From Microglena sp. YARC (lineage: Eukaryota > Chlorophyta > Chlorophyceae > Chlamydomonadales > Chlamydomonadaceae), in contig CM039466.1 in NCBI GenBank assembly GCA_022414725.1, positions 40,146,745-40,210,744 on the forward strand: a DNA stretch of 64,000 nucleotides, written 5' to 3'. Each line of letters starts with the position of its first letter. Position 1 is the stretch's first letter. Below, piece after piece: positions 8,689 to 18,176 of this stretch. The translations under genes and the position numbers were made by a program. The notes beneath the pieces are model-generated. The model was not told the DNA's origin and made no database searches. It saw only the letters and a list, made by a program, of their open reading frames with translations.

Positions 8689-9483
8689 ATGTCTTGTACT
8701 TTCGTTAACGTGTCAGAACAACCGTGCATCATCGACCTATCAAGGGACGATGAAGACATTGTTCGCGACTGCGTGAAACAAATCTGCAACTGCGTTCTGA
8801 ACACACTTGAGCCGTGCATTGTATCCTTGGTATCGTCTGATGATGAGTCCGACAACGAGGCCCAGGCCATGTCCGAGTCCGAGTCTGACGACGAGGCCCA
8901 GGCCATGTCCGAGTCCGAGTCCGAGTCCGAGTCCAAGTCCGAGTCCGACGACGAGGCCCAGGCCATGTCCAAGTCCGAGTCCGAGTCCGAGTCCGAGCCC
9001 GAGGCCCAGGCCATGTCCAAGTCTGACGACGAGCCCGAGGCCCAGCCCGAGCCCGAGCACGAGCCCGAGCCCGAGCCCGAGACCCAGTCCGATAATCAGT
9101 CGTCCCCCACGTTTAAAGACGTATCCGGGCTACTGGAGAGGACCGGGATCTTAGAAACGTTCCTCGCAAGAGGGCCTACCCGGGCGACCATGTCCACCAG
9201 CTGGTGGAAGTACTGGTTGTCTGACGAAGCCATTGAAACCTGGTTACATGCCGGTTGGAAGAGGAATGAACAGAGGATGATGATCATGCGGCTGCATCCC
9301 GACAAGGCCAACTCCTTGCGCGATGAGCGCATGACCGAGGCTGATCACAAGTGGATGGACAATCTGTCCCAGAATCTGAATGGTGCATTCGACGTGTCGA
9401 GTCCCGAGACTCCCGAGATTCCCGAGATTCCCCGTGAGATGTACGACATTATCTACTTGCTCAATAATACTGAGTTGGCTTAA
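8689..9483 (+). CDS. Acidic Ser-Glu repeat protein with C-terminal J-domain-like region
   Basis: 264 residues from ATG at 8689; the upstream in-frame ATG at 8608 is separated by AT-rich leader-like sequence. The first 50 residues are globular with four Cys. Residues 50-140 are low complexity built of SESESDDEAQAM units and Glu-Pro runs, encoded by near-perfect DNA repeats. The C-terminal region has MRLHPDKAN, the HPD loop of J-domains, followed by a basic-acidic helix and LNGAFDV, matching helices II-III of DnaJ. A co-chaperone role through Hsp70 binding is inferred. The acidic tract should be prone to length variation. Open frames on the other strand are shadows of the repeat. Confidence 0.65.
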   Translation: MSCTFVNVSEQPCIIDLSRDDEDIVRDCVKQICNCVLNTLEPCIVSLVSSDDESDNEAQAMSESESDDEAQAMSESESESESKSESDDEAQAMSKSESESESEPEAQAMSKSDDEPEAQPEPEHEPEPEPETQSDNQSSPTFKDVSGLLERTGILETFLARGPTRATMSTSWWKYWLSDEAIETWLHAGWKRNEQRMMIMRLHPDKANSLRDERMTEADHKWMDNLSQNLNGAFDVSSPETPEIPEIPREMYDIIYLLNNTELA

Positions 9484-9659
9484 ATTGCTGCGTATAATTT
9501 TTTTTTTTTCGAAATGCGGACTTCATGTGTGCGTTGTTCATATTTGGTTAGGTTTTCGAGCAGGAGTCTGCTCTGCTTGAATTCACGTGTGAGAATGAGT
9601 ATGCGCAAGTCGCCGGCATTCGAAGTCTTCACACAGGCGGTCTCAGAAATGCATACCCG

Positions 9660-9970
9660 GGTTGTGCGGAAACCTAGCGAGCTGCGCTGCCAACTGGCTG
9701 ACCCGGGCCTCCAGACAGTTGGTCTTGGCTGCATCCTGTGCAAATGCTGCTCGAGTGAATAGTCTGGAGATTGAGCTTGAGACTGAGCGCGCTCAAAATA
9801 AGGCATAAATGAAGATTGAGACTGAGCGCGCAGAAGCACTTGAGAAGCAACTGAGGTACGAACTGTCAAGCATGACTGCCGAGCAATGGAATTCCCTGAA
9901 CGATCATGACAAAGTAGTATTTGGTGTCCAGGCTCCTTCAGGTAATGCCGGCTACCAACTGTGGGTGGAC
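9660..9970 (+). pseudogene. Coiled-coil remnant preceding the RFC1 copy
   Basis: In the frame of the following RFC1 sequence, a helical segment (LEIELETERAQNKA) ends in TAA and is followed at once by ATG and a second similar segment (IETERAEALEKQL), then AEQWNSLNDHDKVVFGV, before joining the RFC1 start. The Glu/Arg heptads resemble the coiled coils found behind viral KilA-N or Bro DNA-binding domains, but no such domain is visible. The two segments come from a local duplication of GAGACTGAGCGCGC. It appears to be a fusion of unrelated gene pieces. Confidence 0.4.
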
Positions 9971-11792
9971 TAGTACAAGCCAACAGACACTAGAGAGCTG
10001 GTGGGCAACAACACGCTGATTGCCACCCTCAGGATGTGGCTCAGCAACTGGGAGGGTGTAAATCTGCGTGGCCAGCAACCACAGGCCCCTCCTGGCAGCT
10101 GGAAGAATCCTAAGGACCTGTCCAAGAAGGCGGTGCTGCTCAGTGGTCCTCCGGGAATCGGCAAAACCTCTGCCGCCCATATCTTGGCCAAGGAGTGTAA
10201 CTTTGAGATTGTGGAGATGAATGCCAGTGACACCCGTAACAAGTCGGATTCAAAGATCTCAGCTGGCATGGGAGGGAAGTCGGCCAACATGATCAAGGAG
10301 ATGGCAACTAATCGATCTCTGTTGGTGGGAGCTGATGGGAAGATGAAGAAGCAGCTGCTGATCATGGATGAGGTTGATGGGATATCTGGTGGTGACCGTG
10401 GTGGTGTGCAAGACCTGATCCAGACGATCAAGTCCTCAAAGGTGCCCATTATCTGCATCTGTAACGACAAGTGGAACCAGAAGTTGAAAAGCTTGCGGAA
10501 CTACTGTGTGGAGCTTGACTTCAGGTCACCCACCCCACATCAAGTCAAGATAAGGATGATGGAGATCTGCCGCAAGGAGGGGCTGACTGTCAATGATGCC
10601 ACCATGGAGGCCCTGGCCAAGGGAGCCAATTTCGACCTACGCTCTATCCTAGGACAGCTGCAAATGGTCCGTCTTAGTCGCACCACCCTGTCCTACGATG
10701 ACGTTAAGGGCAGCCAGGCATGCGACAAGGACAGTGACCTGTCTCCTTTCGAGTGTGCAAGAAATTTGCTAGAGCCTTCCAGCTCAAGCATGAGCATTCA
10801 AGATCGGCTGAACCTAGCTATGGTGGACGACATCGTCCCCCTGTTGATCCAGGAGAACTACCTTAACCACCGCCCAGTCATCGCAGGAACTGAGGAGCAG
10901 CGGATGAGGGCAGTGGCGAAGTCAGCTGAGGCCATATCTGCAGGAGATGTGATCAACACGTCTGTGCGGCGCTACATGAACTGGAGCCTTATGCCTGCCT
11001 TCAACACGCTTGCATGCCTTGTGCCGGGGGCGTACATGCGCGGCGGGAGGGACGCATTCTGGCCAGGCGACAACTACTCTCGCTTCACCTCATGGCTGGG
11101 CAACTTCTCAACCTCAAACAAGCAAAAACGCTTGCTGGGAGAACTCACCACCACCATGGCTTCCAGCGGCCACATGGCTTCTAGCAGATCTCCCGTGCGG
11201 TTAGAGTACCTATCAGCCATGCGCACCCTACTGACGCGTCCACTAGTGACTGATGGAGAGAGGGGTGGTATCCAGCAGAGTGTTACCCTGATGCAGGACT
11301 ACTGCGTCTCCCGGGAAATGTTTGACTACGTGATTGACGTGACCAAGTTCAAGACCAAGGCCGATTGGGGAGAGGACCCCATGAAGGATGTCCCTACAAA
11401 GATTAAGAGCGCCTTTACCAGGAGCTTCAACCGGCAAGGCCTGCAGGCGAAGTGCGGTGCAATGCTCTCCTCACCTCTGAAGGGCAAAAAGGGTAAGAAG
11501 GGCGCTGCCGGAGCAGAAGACGGAGCGGATGACGATGAGGACGACGGAGTCCGGGTTCGAGAAGCTTAGTGCAGGCGTTGCAGATGAAGACGAGGACGCA
11601 GATGATGGCGACGAGATGGTAGCGGCAGCCAAAACCCAGCTGCTAAGTGCCAAGCTGACCAAGAGAGGCATGACGATGGACTTAAAGTCTGACAATGCTC
11701 CAGTCAAGGGGAAGGGCAGTGCGGGACGGGGCTCCGGGGGCAGTGGGGCAGGTGCAGGTAGAGGGAGTGGGGGCGGAGGGGGGGTGGCATAG
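9956..11792 (+). pseudogene. RFC1: Replication factor C large subunit (RFC1) C-terminal two thirds, broken
   Basis: Encodes the AAA+ and collar regions of the clamp loader that places PCNA on DNA. Visible are the start LWVD-stop-YKP, Walker A (LSGPPGIGKTSAA), the RFC box NASDTR, Walker B (LLIMDEVDG), sensor 1 (IICICND), DLSPFECARNLL, and LLIQENYLNHRP, all typical of eukaryotic RFC1 rather than of small RFC subunits. The BRCT-containing N-terminus is absent. A TAG at 9971 replaces the Lys of the family motif VDKYKP. Near 11555 the frame shifts, and the acidic C-terminal tail continues at 11529-11792 (DEDEDADDGDE, then Gly-rich). There are no introns over 1.6 kb. It could be a retrocopy or a host gene once carried by a virus. 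Confidence 0.85.
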
Positions 11793-11805
11793 ACCTACTG
11801 TCACG

Positions 11806-12000
11806 TGGGTTGCTACACCATTAGGTTACACCGTAAGGTGTGCCGTACACGAGGCGGTTTCATTTTAGTATTCCGTCGACTGTATCACTATACTAACGAC
11901 TTAACCCCACTGTCTGGTCTCACGGCCTTACAGATCTTGAGCTTTAATAGTCCCTGCTTCCAGCAACATTTAAATAGGGTTTTCAGAGTTGTAATCCCAA
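11806..12000 (+). pseudogene. F-box/LRR gene remnant
   Basis: Begins with GGGTTGCTACACCATTAGGT, shared with 46500-46550, then sequence shared with 237-275, and then a clear leucine-rich repeat (LTPLSGLTALQILSF) of the same type as the large gene at 52089. Only about one repeat is left. It shows that the F-box fragments at 2990, 11806 and 46406 derive from genes of the F-box/LRR family. Confidence 0.6.
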
Positions 12001-12110
12001 TGAAATCAGTAAGCGGCAACTACTTTCGAGTCGGAGCACTCCTTCGCGTTTGCCATGCTCATAATTGTTTAGGGTTTTATATTGTACATTTCAAAACACG
12101 ATCTTCAGAC

Positions 12111-12345
12111 ATGGATTACTTACCTTACCAGAATCCCACGTACACTGTAGGGTCCATTGTAACCATAGACAACCCAACAACGCACAACGACTTGGATAAG
12201 ACAACAAGTATCGTGGGCTAGTATACGAGTCTTACATTCACAAGGGATTTCCGATGTATGGTGTGCTGATGAGAAAGAACCATGCGTGCTATGACATGAA
12301 AAATTTCAAGCAATCAACCTCATGCTTGTCAAGTGATATATGTTG
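12111..12345 (+). pseudogene. Unrecognised short gene, frameshifted
   Basis: The ATG at 12111 opens MDYLPYQNPTYTVGS and a hydrophilic segment that ends at 12221. The coding sense seems to continue in another frame as YRGLVYESYIHKGFPMYGV and KNHACYDMKNF up to about 12340. The two parts together would give about 75 residues. No family is recognised. Confidence 0.3.
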
Positions 12346-12979
12346 CCAACACTTGGATAAGAACCGTATCACAACACTTGATGTCAACAACAGTCATCAC
12401 TTTCGGGCAAAGCATGATCAGCATGCATGTCGGGAATGAACAATGTGTAGGGATAGAGACTTTGGCCTCCGTAGGGAATCCGGGTCCGCAGGTCTGCCCC
12501 AAAAAACGAAGGGGAGCTGGAGTTGGAGGCGCAGGTTCGAATCACACGAGGAGCATCTTTCGGGCGAGTGGTGGTGGTTTCCACGGCGCACGTGAGTAGT
12601 TGGCTGCATGCATGTTGCAACCTTTCGAACCTGCTGCTACTGCTTTCAGTCTTTATCGAACCCGAGCTCATCTTTGCCTTCCCTTCAGGTACAACAACAC
12701 CATGCCACCCACGTGTGGTGAGTCGAGTCTACATGCATATAAAAAAACAGGCATCTAACCTTCAATACGACTTGCCACCATGTTTACTGGTAACTGCTCC
12801 TCATGTCCTTGTTACAGTCACTGCCGGTGCACGTATGCTCCACCTTTCTAGGACGGGGATTCAGAGGTAGCACTCAACCTACCGGGCAAGGTCATGCATG
12901 TGCGAGCCCTGTGCAGTGGCTTAGCGTCCATTCACCCTAACTACTCTATGTCAAGAATGCACTGGAAGATCATCATGAC
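12346..12979. other. Stretch without supported gene
   Basis: Short frames in several directions, none convincing. A GTGAGTAG at about 12592 and a TTCCCTTCAG at about 12685 would make a plausible intron, and TGCATATAAAA occurs at 12733, but I could not connect them to a coding sequence with confidence. Confidence 0.25.
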
Positions 12980-13543
12980 ATGGATTGGACAATTTTTCAA
13001 GACACCGTAGCACGAGAGCTCACTATGGCATCCATGTTCCTGGGCGGCATTTTGGACGGCTGCGTGATCGCAGAGATGCAGCAATCCAGAGACAAAGGGG
13101 GGCCTGCAGCTCCCAAGAGATCTGTGTCCTTTCAGGGAACCATGTTCCAGGATGCAACGCTTCGCAACATACAGGCAGGGGTCAACGGATTGCGTTCGTT
13201 TTACTTTGAAGAGCAGAGTGTGCAGGCAAGCTTATGGACGGTCATATTTTTTTGGAAACACTACTTTCCTTACCAACCGCTACCAACAGAGTTCTCGCGA
13301 GGCAGACTACACACTCTACTCGACTTCCAGCTTGTCCTCGGAAGTAACCATGCAGCACTTGACACAGGTATACCTGAGTCCAAGGAAAGCCTCAATAGCA
13401 AGCCACTCAGCGGTCCTGTGGTGCACGACCTCCTAATCCCTGCATTCAACGCTGCGTGCGGCATGACTGCTCGCCTTGTGGAGATTTATGCAGTTTCTGG
13501 AAATCATACAGTTGATCAAATAATTTTGGGACACTCAGTATAA
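12980..13543 (+). CDS. Unrecognised 187-aa protein
   Basis: A complete frame starting MDWTIFQDTV with a mixed alpha/beta composition and hydrophobic stretches (TMASMFLGGILDGCVI and LWTVIFFWKHYF) that are too polar at the edges to be certain membrane spans. There are four Cys without pairing pattern. No motif or paralogue in the window. The antisense frame is shorter and Ser-rich. Function unknown. Confidence 0.45.
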   Translation: MDWTIFQDTVARELTMASMFLGGILDGCVIAEMQQSRDKGGPAAPKRSVSFQGTMFQDATLRNIQAGVNGLRSFYFEEQSVQASLWTVIFFWKHYFPYQPLPTEFSRGRLHTLLDFQLVLGSNHAALDTGIPESKESLNSKPLSGPVVHDLLIPAFNAACGMTARLVEIYAVSGNHTVDQIILGHSV

Positions 13544-13700
13544 TTTGAATGATATCCCCTGAAACCAGATACAGGTCCGTGGTTCACTGCAAATATTTTT
13601 TGAGGAGTTGCAACATGTGATCACCGTTTTCGCCTACTTTACAGTGTGTTTCCGGGGTTTGTGCTTGCTACAGGGACGATGAGGGTCACTTCGCTTCACC

Positions 13701-13765
13701 GCCCAAGTGTTACAGTGAGAAGCCCAAGTGTTACAGTGAGAAGCCCAAGTGTTACAGTGAGAATA
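13701..13765 (+). repeat. Short direct repeats AGCCCAAGTGTTACAGTGAG
   Basis: Three consecutive 22-bp units. The same unit (CCAAGTGTTACAGTGA or CCAAGCGTTACAGTGA) appears scattered at 41270, 45958-46060 and 55480-55540, always next to family A or the TGAATTCC..CTCCGTGG repeat. The remainder of 13544-13984 holds no supported gene. Confidence 0.8.
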
Positions 13766-13984
13766 ATCCAATCCAATCAAATCCTCTGCCCCGCTCCGCG
13801 GTGCCCGCTCCCCCCTTCAGAAACCAATCGAGCAGGAGTCTGCTTGAAGCCTCCGTGTGAGAATGAGTATGCGCAAGTCATCGTGATCCCCGCAATCCGC
13901 ACGACTGCCGACATGATCGATCATGTATGTATCATCTTCTGTGTCAAGTTTAAGTTGTTGTTTGCATCGAGTGTGTGACATGAA

Positions 13985-14776
13985 TCATGGCATCGAGTTC
14001 TTCATTTGATCATGTTTGAGGGAGTTGTCAATTGAGCAGTGCCTAGTATCATAAAATCCGATAGACCAAGACCAATCTGAACTGTTTTGTGTGGCATGCT
14101 TCATGTAATTGACTACCTCATCGCATGTATTTGGAAATTGTGCAAATTGTGATGCAAACCCATGGAAATTGGTGATGCTGTGTTTGGGGAACTGCATTGA
14201 GTGGGACATGTCTTCATAATGGTTTATCGAAAATCCTCGAAGCATTTTACAGTTTTGAAGCGAACACCAATCGACATCGTATAGGAAAAAACGCAACTCC
14301 AGAAATTTCATGTTTGGGAATGTATCAATCAATGCTTGGACATCACCTTGTAGTTTGGACTTCATATTGATGTCGCCATCCCAATATCTTGCTTGTGGAA
14401 AAATATCTTCGCCGACAAGCTCAACACAAACTGCATTGCTAATTACTGTTGGATTTGATTTCAACAGTAAACAACCTCCACTCTGGACCTTTATTGTTAT
14501 GTTATCAACTGATTCACCTCCCATTTTCACAACTTCTGCAATACGTTGTGTGCACCCTCGCTTGACGTAACCGATATGTGTGATATCCATATTCATTTTA
14601 CTGTTCCGCCGATTGTAGTAGATGCCCTCGTGACAAATCGGGTCATTTGGCATCTTTACCATCAGATCACCTGAACTCGCCTCAGCCTGAAGATCTCCAA
14701 AATGGACATCTTTGACCCCAGTGCAAATCAAGTTGGACGTGCCTAACGCAGTGATGAGAGAAGCGTAATCTATCAT
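13985..14776 (-). CDS. Unrecognised 263-aa protein (family X, long form)
   Basis: The start is placed at ATG 14776 because the following residues (DYAS.IT..GTS.LICTGV.DVH) are shared with the protein at 22168-22554, which begins at the same relative position; upstream sequence in frame is repeat. The body contains Cys and aromatic residues without a known motif (MNMDITHIGYVKRGC, FLELRFFLYDVDWCSLQNC). The phrase LQNCKMLRGFSIN and its neighbours look leucine-rich-repeat-like, but periodicity is weak. The shared N-terminal 24 residues joined to a different body suggest exchange of 5' ends between genes. Confidence 0.5.
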   Translation of the reverse strand: MIDYASLITALGTSNLICTGVKDVHFGDLQAEASSGDLMVKMPNDPICHEGIYYNRRNSKMNMDITHIGYVKRGCTQRIAEVVKMGGESVDNITIKVQSGGCLLLKSNPTVISNAVCVELVGEDIFPQARYWDGDINMKSKLQGDVQALIDTFPNMKFLELRFFLYDVDWCSLQNCKMLRGFSINHYEDMSHSMQFPKHSITNFHGFASQFAQFPNTCDEVVNYMKHATQNSSDWSWSIGFYDTRHCSIDNSLKHDQMKNSMP

Positions 14777-14913
14777 TCTGTACTGTATGCAAAAGAATTG
14801 GGAGTTGAATGAGCGAACGGGTAGATAGATATGAAAAGCTTTGGGGGGGGGGAAGAGACGTTGCTGATGGTCACGATGATGCTGTCCATGTCCGAAATGG
14901 AGGCGGCGGCGTC

Positions 14914-14916
<3 letters not shown>

Positions 14917-14951
<35 letters not shown>
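14917..14951. repeat. (GT)n microsatellite
   Basis: About 17 GT units directly before family A copy 14975, in the same arrangement as at 464, 15762 and 36279. Confidence 0.95.
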
Positions 14952-14974
14952 TTTCCGTTCCGTAAATCAGTAGT

Positions 14975-15099
14975 GTGTCTGCTGGTTGATGTTACACTGT
15001 GGGCTCCCCTCCGGTCGCCCACCCGCTCGGTTCCTCGCGGACTCCTTTGTGGGGGAAGATGTGAAAGGGGCTCCGCCACTTGTTTAATGTGGTTCGGTG
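14975..15099 (+). repeat. Dispersed repeat family A, internally deleted copy
   Basis: Starts GTCTGCTGGTTGATGTTACA and ends TTGTTTAATGTGGT. The second GGTCGCCC arm is missing, so GTGGGGG runs straight into AAGATGTGAAAGGGG. It is followed to about 15200 by repeat B sequence (TTACTTTCGTTATTTTTTGA, ACAGGTGCCGCC). Confidence 0.8.
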
Positions 15100-15299
15100 G
15101 TATTTTGTTACTTTCGTTATTTTTTGATGGGGAGGGCCATAGTGGCACCTGTGCCGCCGTGATGAGAGTGGTCGGTCGCTCTGTGATGTGACTCAACACA
15201 GGTGCCGCCTGATGCGAAAGTCTCCCAGTGAGTGACTACTCGGCTCCGCCGATGCAGGTGCCGCCTGATGCAAAAGTCGCCGTCCTTGATGAGATGAGG

Positions 15300-15650
15300 G
15301 AGGGGCATGATAAAAGACCAGACGATCCCCGTAACAGCATAATTTCCTTTTGTTTTGTTTTCCTCTCTCTCTCCGCACGGCGGCTTTCAAAAAACGAGTG
15401 TAAACGGAGGGGGGAACATCCAAAATTGAGAAATCATCCACTTCTTTTGCTTAACAAATCTTCATGATCATGATAATATCGAGCCTCGAGTGAAGTGTGT
15501 GGCTCACGCCCGACAGCATCATTCATGGGGATTGCCCAGACCCAGATGTCTGATAACACACTTGAGGTTGGCTTACCTCTCGGATTGATGAGAGTGCTGT
15601 CAAGGAAGCCGACCACAGCTTGTGAAGACAAGCAGTTCCTCCTCTAGGGA
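15300..15650 (+). repeat. Segmental duplication copy 1 (with 18960-19310)
   Basis: Shares with 18960-19310 a segment with ACGATCCCCG..AACAGCATAATTTCC, a CT-rich run, and a block around GGGGATTGCCCAGA. On the minus strand this block encodes a conserved peptide (GKPTSSVLSDIWVWAIP, then NDAVGREPHTSLEAR). The same peptide is readable in the second copy with synonymous-looking changes, so the duplicated block is probably the end of a gene. Short pieces also occur at 44165 and 44980. Confidence 0.6.
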
Positions 15651-15760
15651 ACCGTTAGACTCGCAACTTCAAAAAGCTGGGAAAAGCTACCTGGGCACTC
15701 TGTACGGTCCTTGAGGGTTCGATGATGATTGCTGCATCTATCATCCGCGGCGTCGCTTGT

Positions 15761-15791
<31 letters not shown>

Positions 15792-15820
15792 ATTTCAGTA
15801 GACTACTGGTGTAAGTGTAG

Positions 15821-15971
15821 TGTGTCTACTGGTTGATGTGAAGTGTGGGCTCCCATCCGGTCGCCCACCCACTCGGTTCCTCGCGGACTCCTTTGTGGGG
15901 GCTCCCCTTCGGTCGCCCCCGGTCGCTCCGCTGGGGGGAAGAGGTGAAAGGGACTCCGCCGCTTGCGTGGT
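15821..15971 (+). repeat. Dispersed repeat family A copy
   Basis: A near full-length copy (TGGTTGATGTGAAGTGTGGG to GGGACTCCGCCGCTTG) preceded by a GT microsatellite at 15762-15791. It joins directly to a gene fragment on the minus strand (15974-16054). Confidence 0.85.
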
Positions 15972-15973
15972 GG

Positions 15974-16054
15974 TGTGTGCATCTTATTCCTATTCAGCAC
16001 ATTTGCGGCCAGCTGGAATTCATACTTGGCTTTTAATTTGTTTAGGCATTGCAC
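15974..16054 (-). pseudogene. Fragment of a P-loop ATPase-like gene C-terminal part
   Basis: Minus-strand coding sense KLKAKYEFQLAANVLNRNK closely matches KMLKATYAFQLAANVPGSGN of the P-loop gene at 36621-37157. Only about 25 residues remain, abutting family A. The downstream stretch 16055-16271 shows no gene. Confidence 0.55.
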
Positions 16055-16271
16055 GCCACATGAGTCTTTGTATTCACTCAGTTGTATAATTATCCCATCG
16101 CCATCAGCTGGGATACTGAATGGATGTGAAACTGCTACAATTAACCGTGTTCCAGTTTTGACATGCAGTGATATAGCATCTTGTAGTAGCCTGTCTGTCG
16201 AATTGTCAATGTCTTGTGCAAGAATTGGACATTTTATAATATTGTTTCCAAATCATATAAAACGTACAATA

Positions 16272-17186
16272 ATGAATTCGTCCATTTCTACAGAAGAAAT
16301 ACATGGATTGATAATGGACCGACTCAAATCCAATCAACACAAATGGGATTGGGATCAATTGAGTTCTAACAAAAGTCTAACGTGGGATATTGTGCAAGCA
16401 AACCTGGATAAACCGTGGAATTGGTGTTGGATCAGTAAAAACCAAAACATCACATGAGATATTGTACAAGCAAACATCGATAAACCATGGAATTGGTTTG
16501 GCTTGAGTAGAAACCCCAACATCACATTTGACATTATGCAAGCAAATCCCGATAAACCATGGAACTGGACTGTATTGAGTATTAACCCAAACACTACGTT
16601 TGACATTTTGCAAGCGAACCCGGATAAACCATGGGATTGGGATCAATTGAGTGCAAATCCCAAAATCACATTTGATATTATGAAAGCAAACATCGATAAA
16701 CCATGGAACTGGACTGTATTGAGTATGAACCCAAACATCACATTTGACATTATGCAAGCAAACATCGATAAACCATGGAATTGGTATTGGATCAGTAAAA
16801 ACCCAAACATCGCATGGGATATTGTACAAGCAAACATCGATAAACCATGGAATTGGTTTGGCTTGAGTAGAAACCCAAACATCGCATGGGATATTGTACA
16901 AGCAAACATCGATAAACCATGGAATTGGTTTGGCTTGAGTAGAAACCCCAACATCACATTTGACATTACGCAAGCTAACCCGGATAAACCATGGGATTGG
17001 GAGCAATTGAGTGCTAATCCCAACATCACATTTGACATTGTGCAAGCTAACCCAGATAAACCATGGGATTGGACTGTATTGAGTATGAACCCAAACACCA
17101 TGTTTGACATTGTGCAAGCTAACCCTGATAAACCATGGGATTGGACTGTATTGAGTAGAAACCCAAACACATTACTGCTATTGTAA
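16272..17186 (+). pseudogene. W-N-W / NPNITFDIVQANPDKPW repeat protein with internal stop
   Basis: The start MNSSISTEEIHGLIMDRL is followed by about 12 tandem copies of a 24-residue (72-bp) unit of the form LS.NPNITFDIVQANPDKPWNW. This repeat is known from giant viruses as an unassigned ankyrin-like tandem motif. The frame is continuous from 16272 to 17186 except for a TGA at 16455-16457, at a position where neighbouring units have TGG (Trp). One base change thus removes most of the protein. Neighbouring repeats are nearly identical in DNA, which indicates recent unit duplication. Protein-protein binding is the likely role of the intact form. Confidence 0.75.
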
Positions 17187-17199
17187 AAATTGTCACAAT

Positions 17200-17625
17200 C
17201 TAGAAAAAAAACGCAAATCGCATTCTCTCCAAATCCAGCCATAGCAAATCATTGCACTGGGGTACAACAACATCGCAACTTGTTGATGCGCAGATGACGT
17301 GGCTCACGCACGACCTATGATTGGGAGTAAGATCTGTAAACCTGTCACACAACACAAACACACGATGTTTTAGACTAAGGGCATTCAATAACACAACATC
17401 TGGCTCAATGCGCACCTCCTCAATGTCATCAAATGCATATGCTAAATGCCCATTCTGCACACAAAGTATGACAAATGGAATGTGTTTGTGAGGGACAACC
17501 TTAAATGCGTCTTGGACAGTATTGAACCCTGTAAGCACACACATTGTCGGCTGCGACAATACGGATGCCTCATTTACAGAAGCGTTGGTTGCCATACATG
17601 GCATTCTGATATCTAGTACATGCAA
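17200..17625 (-). CDS. Unrecognised 141-aa protein
   Basis: Complete frame with alternating hydrophobic strands (HIPFVILCVQNGHLAYAF, VVLLNALSLKHRVFVLCDRF) and six Cys, suggesting a small alpha/beta fold. The ATG at 17595 is an alternative start. The gene is convergent with the W-N-W gene, the two stops being 14 bp apart. No family recognised. Confidence 0.45.
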   Translation of the reverse strand: MHVLDIRMPCMATNASVNEASVLSQPTMCVLTGFNTVQDAFKVVPHKHIPFVILCVQNGHLAYAFDDIEEVRIEPDVVLLNALSLKHRVFVLCDRFTDLTPNHRSCVSHVICASTSCDVVVPQCNDLLWLDLERMRFAFFF

Positions 17626-17742
17626 ATTCCTTATACACTGTTAGGTTTACTTATTTTCGGAAAGCAAACGAGTCAACTGTTGCAACCCTTTGACACCATG
17701 GACCTATATCGCGCATGGAATTGAATTAGTCATGTGTGTGCG

Positions 17743-18060
17743 TCAGCACAGAGAGATGTTATTGTATTGCATGCATTGTGGGGCACAACGCGCACCGCGT
17801 CTATTCATGAGTGCACGAGCAAGCAGCACGCACTTGAGGTTCTCGATCTCTTTGTCCTGCTTGGAAACCAAGCTCAGCGCCTGGTTCAGTAGACGATGTT
17901 GCTCATGCGCAGACTCCTCCGTCTGAGCCAGTAGCGTTTTGTACGCTCGCTGAACAGCGTCAGCACGCACGCGCTCTGCAGCCACGGCATCAGCCACGGC
18001 AACAGCCACGGCAACAGCCACGGCATCATCGAGTTGGGCTTTCGTGTACATTTCGGCCAT
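17743..18060 (-). CDS. Small coiled-coil protein
   Basis: 105 residues: MAEMYTKAQLDDAV, then an AV dipeptide run encoded by a 12-bp DNA repeat (GCCACGGCAACA), then an Arg/Ala/Gln-rich helix (ERVRADAVQRAYKTLLAQTEE) with heptad spacing, and a Cys-containing tail. It has the look of a short oligomerisation protein or the C-terminal coiled coil of a larger viral protein. Function unknown. Confidence 0.4.
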   Translation of the reverse strand: MAEMYTKAQLDDAVAVAVAVAVADAVAAERVRADAVQRAYKTLLAQTEESAHEQHRLLNQALSLVSKQDKEIENLKCVLLARALMNRRGARCAPQCMQYNNISLC

Positions 18061-18176
18061 GCTCAGTCATGCATTGCCTTGTTTGGGGCTGGGTCCCTAT
18101 ATTACTATTCTAATATCCTTAAAAATTGTGTATTGGTCTTGTTCCTGATGATTCCGTGTGCTACAAAGCTTCAGGA

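Noticed and set aside
8679..9154. Gly-Leu, Ser-Asp and Pro-Ser repeat frames on both strands
   Set aside because: Shadows of the acidic repeat in the 8689-9483 gene.
12500..12590. tRNA gene (GGTTCGAATC resembles a T-loop)
   Set aside because: The stem bases around the loop do not pair and no anticodon or acceptor stem can be drawn.
16455..16457. TGA reassigned to tryptophan
   Set aside because: Intact-looking genes, for example 13985-14776 on the minus strand, end in TGA, and only one in-frame TGA at a conserved Trp was found.
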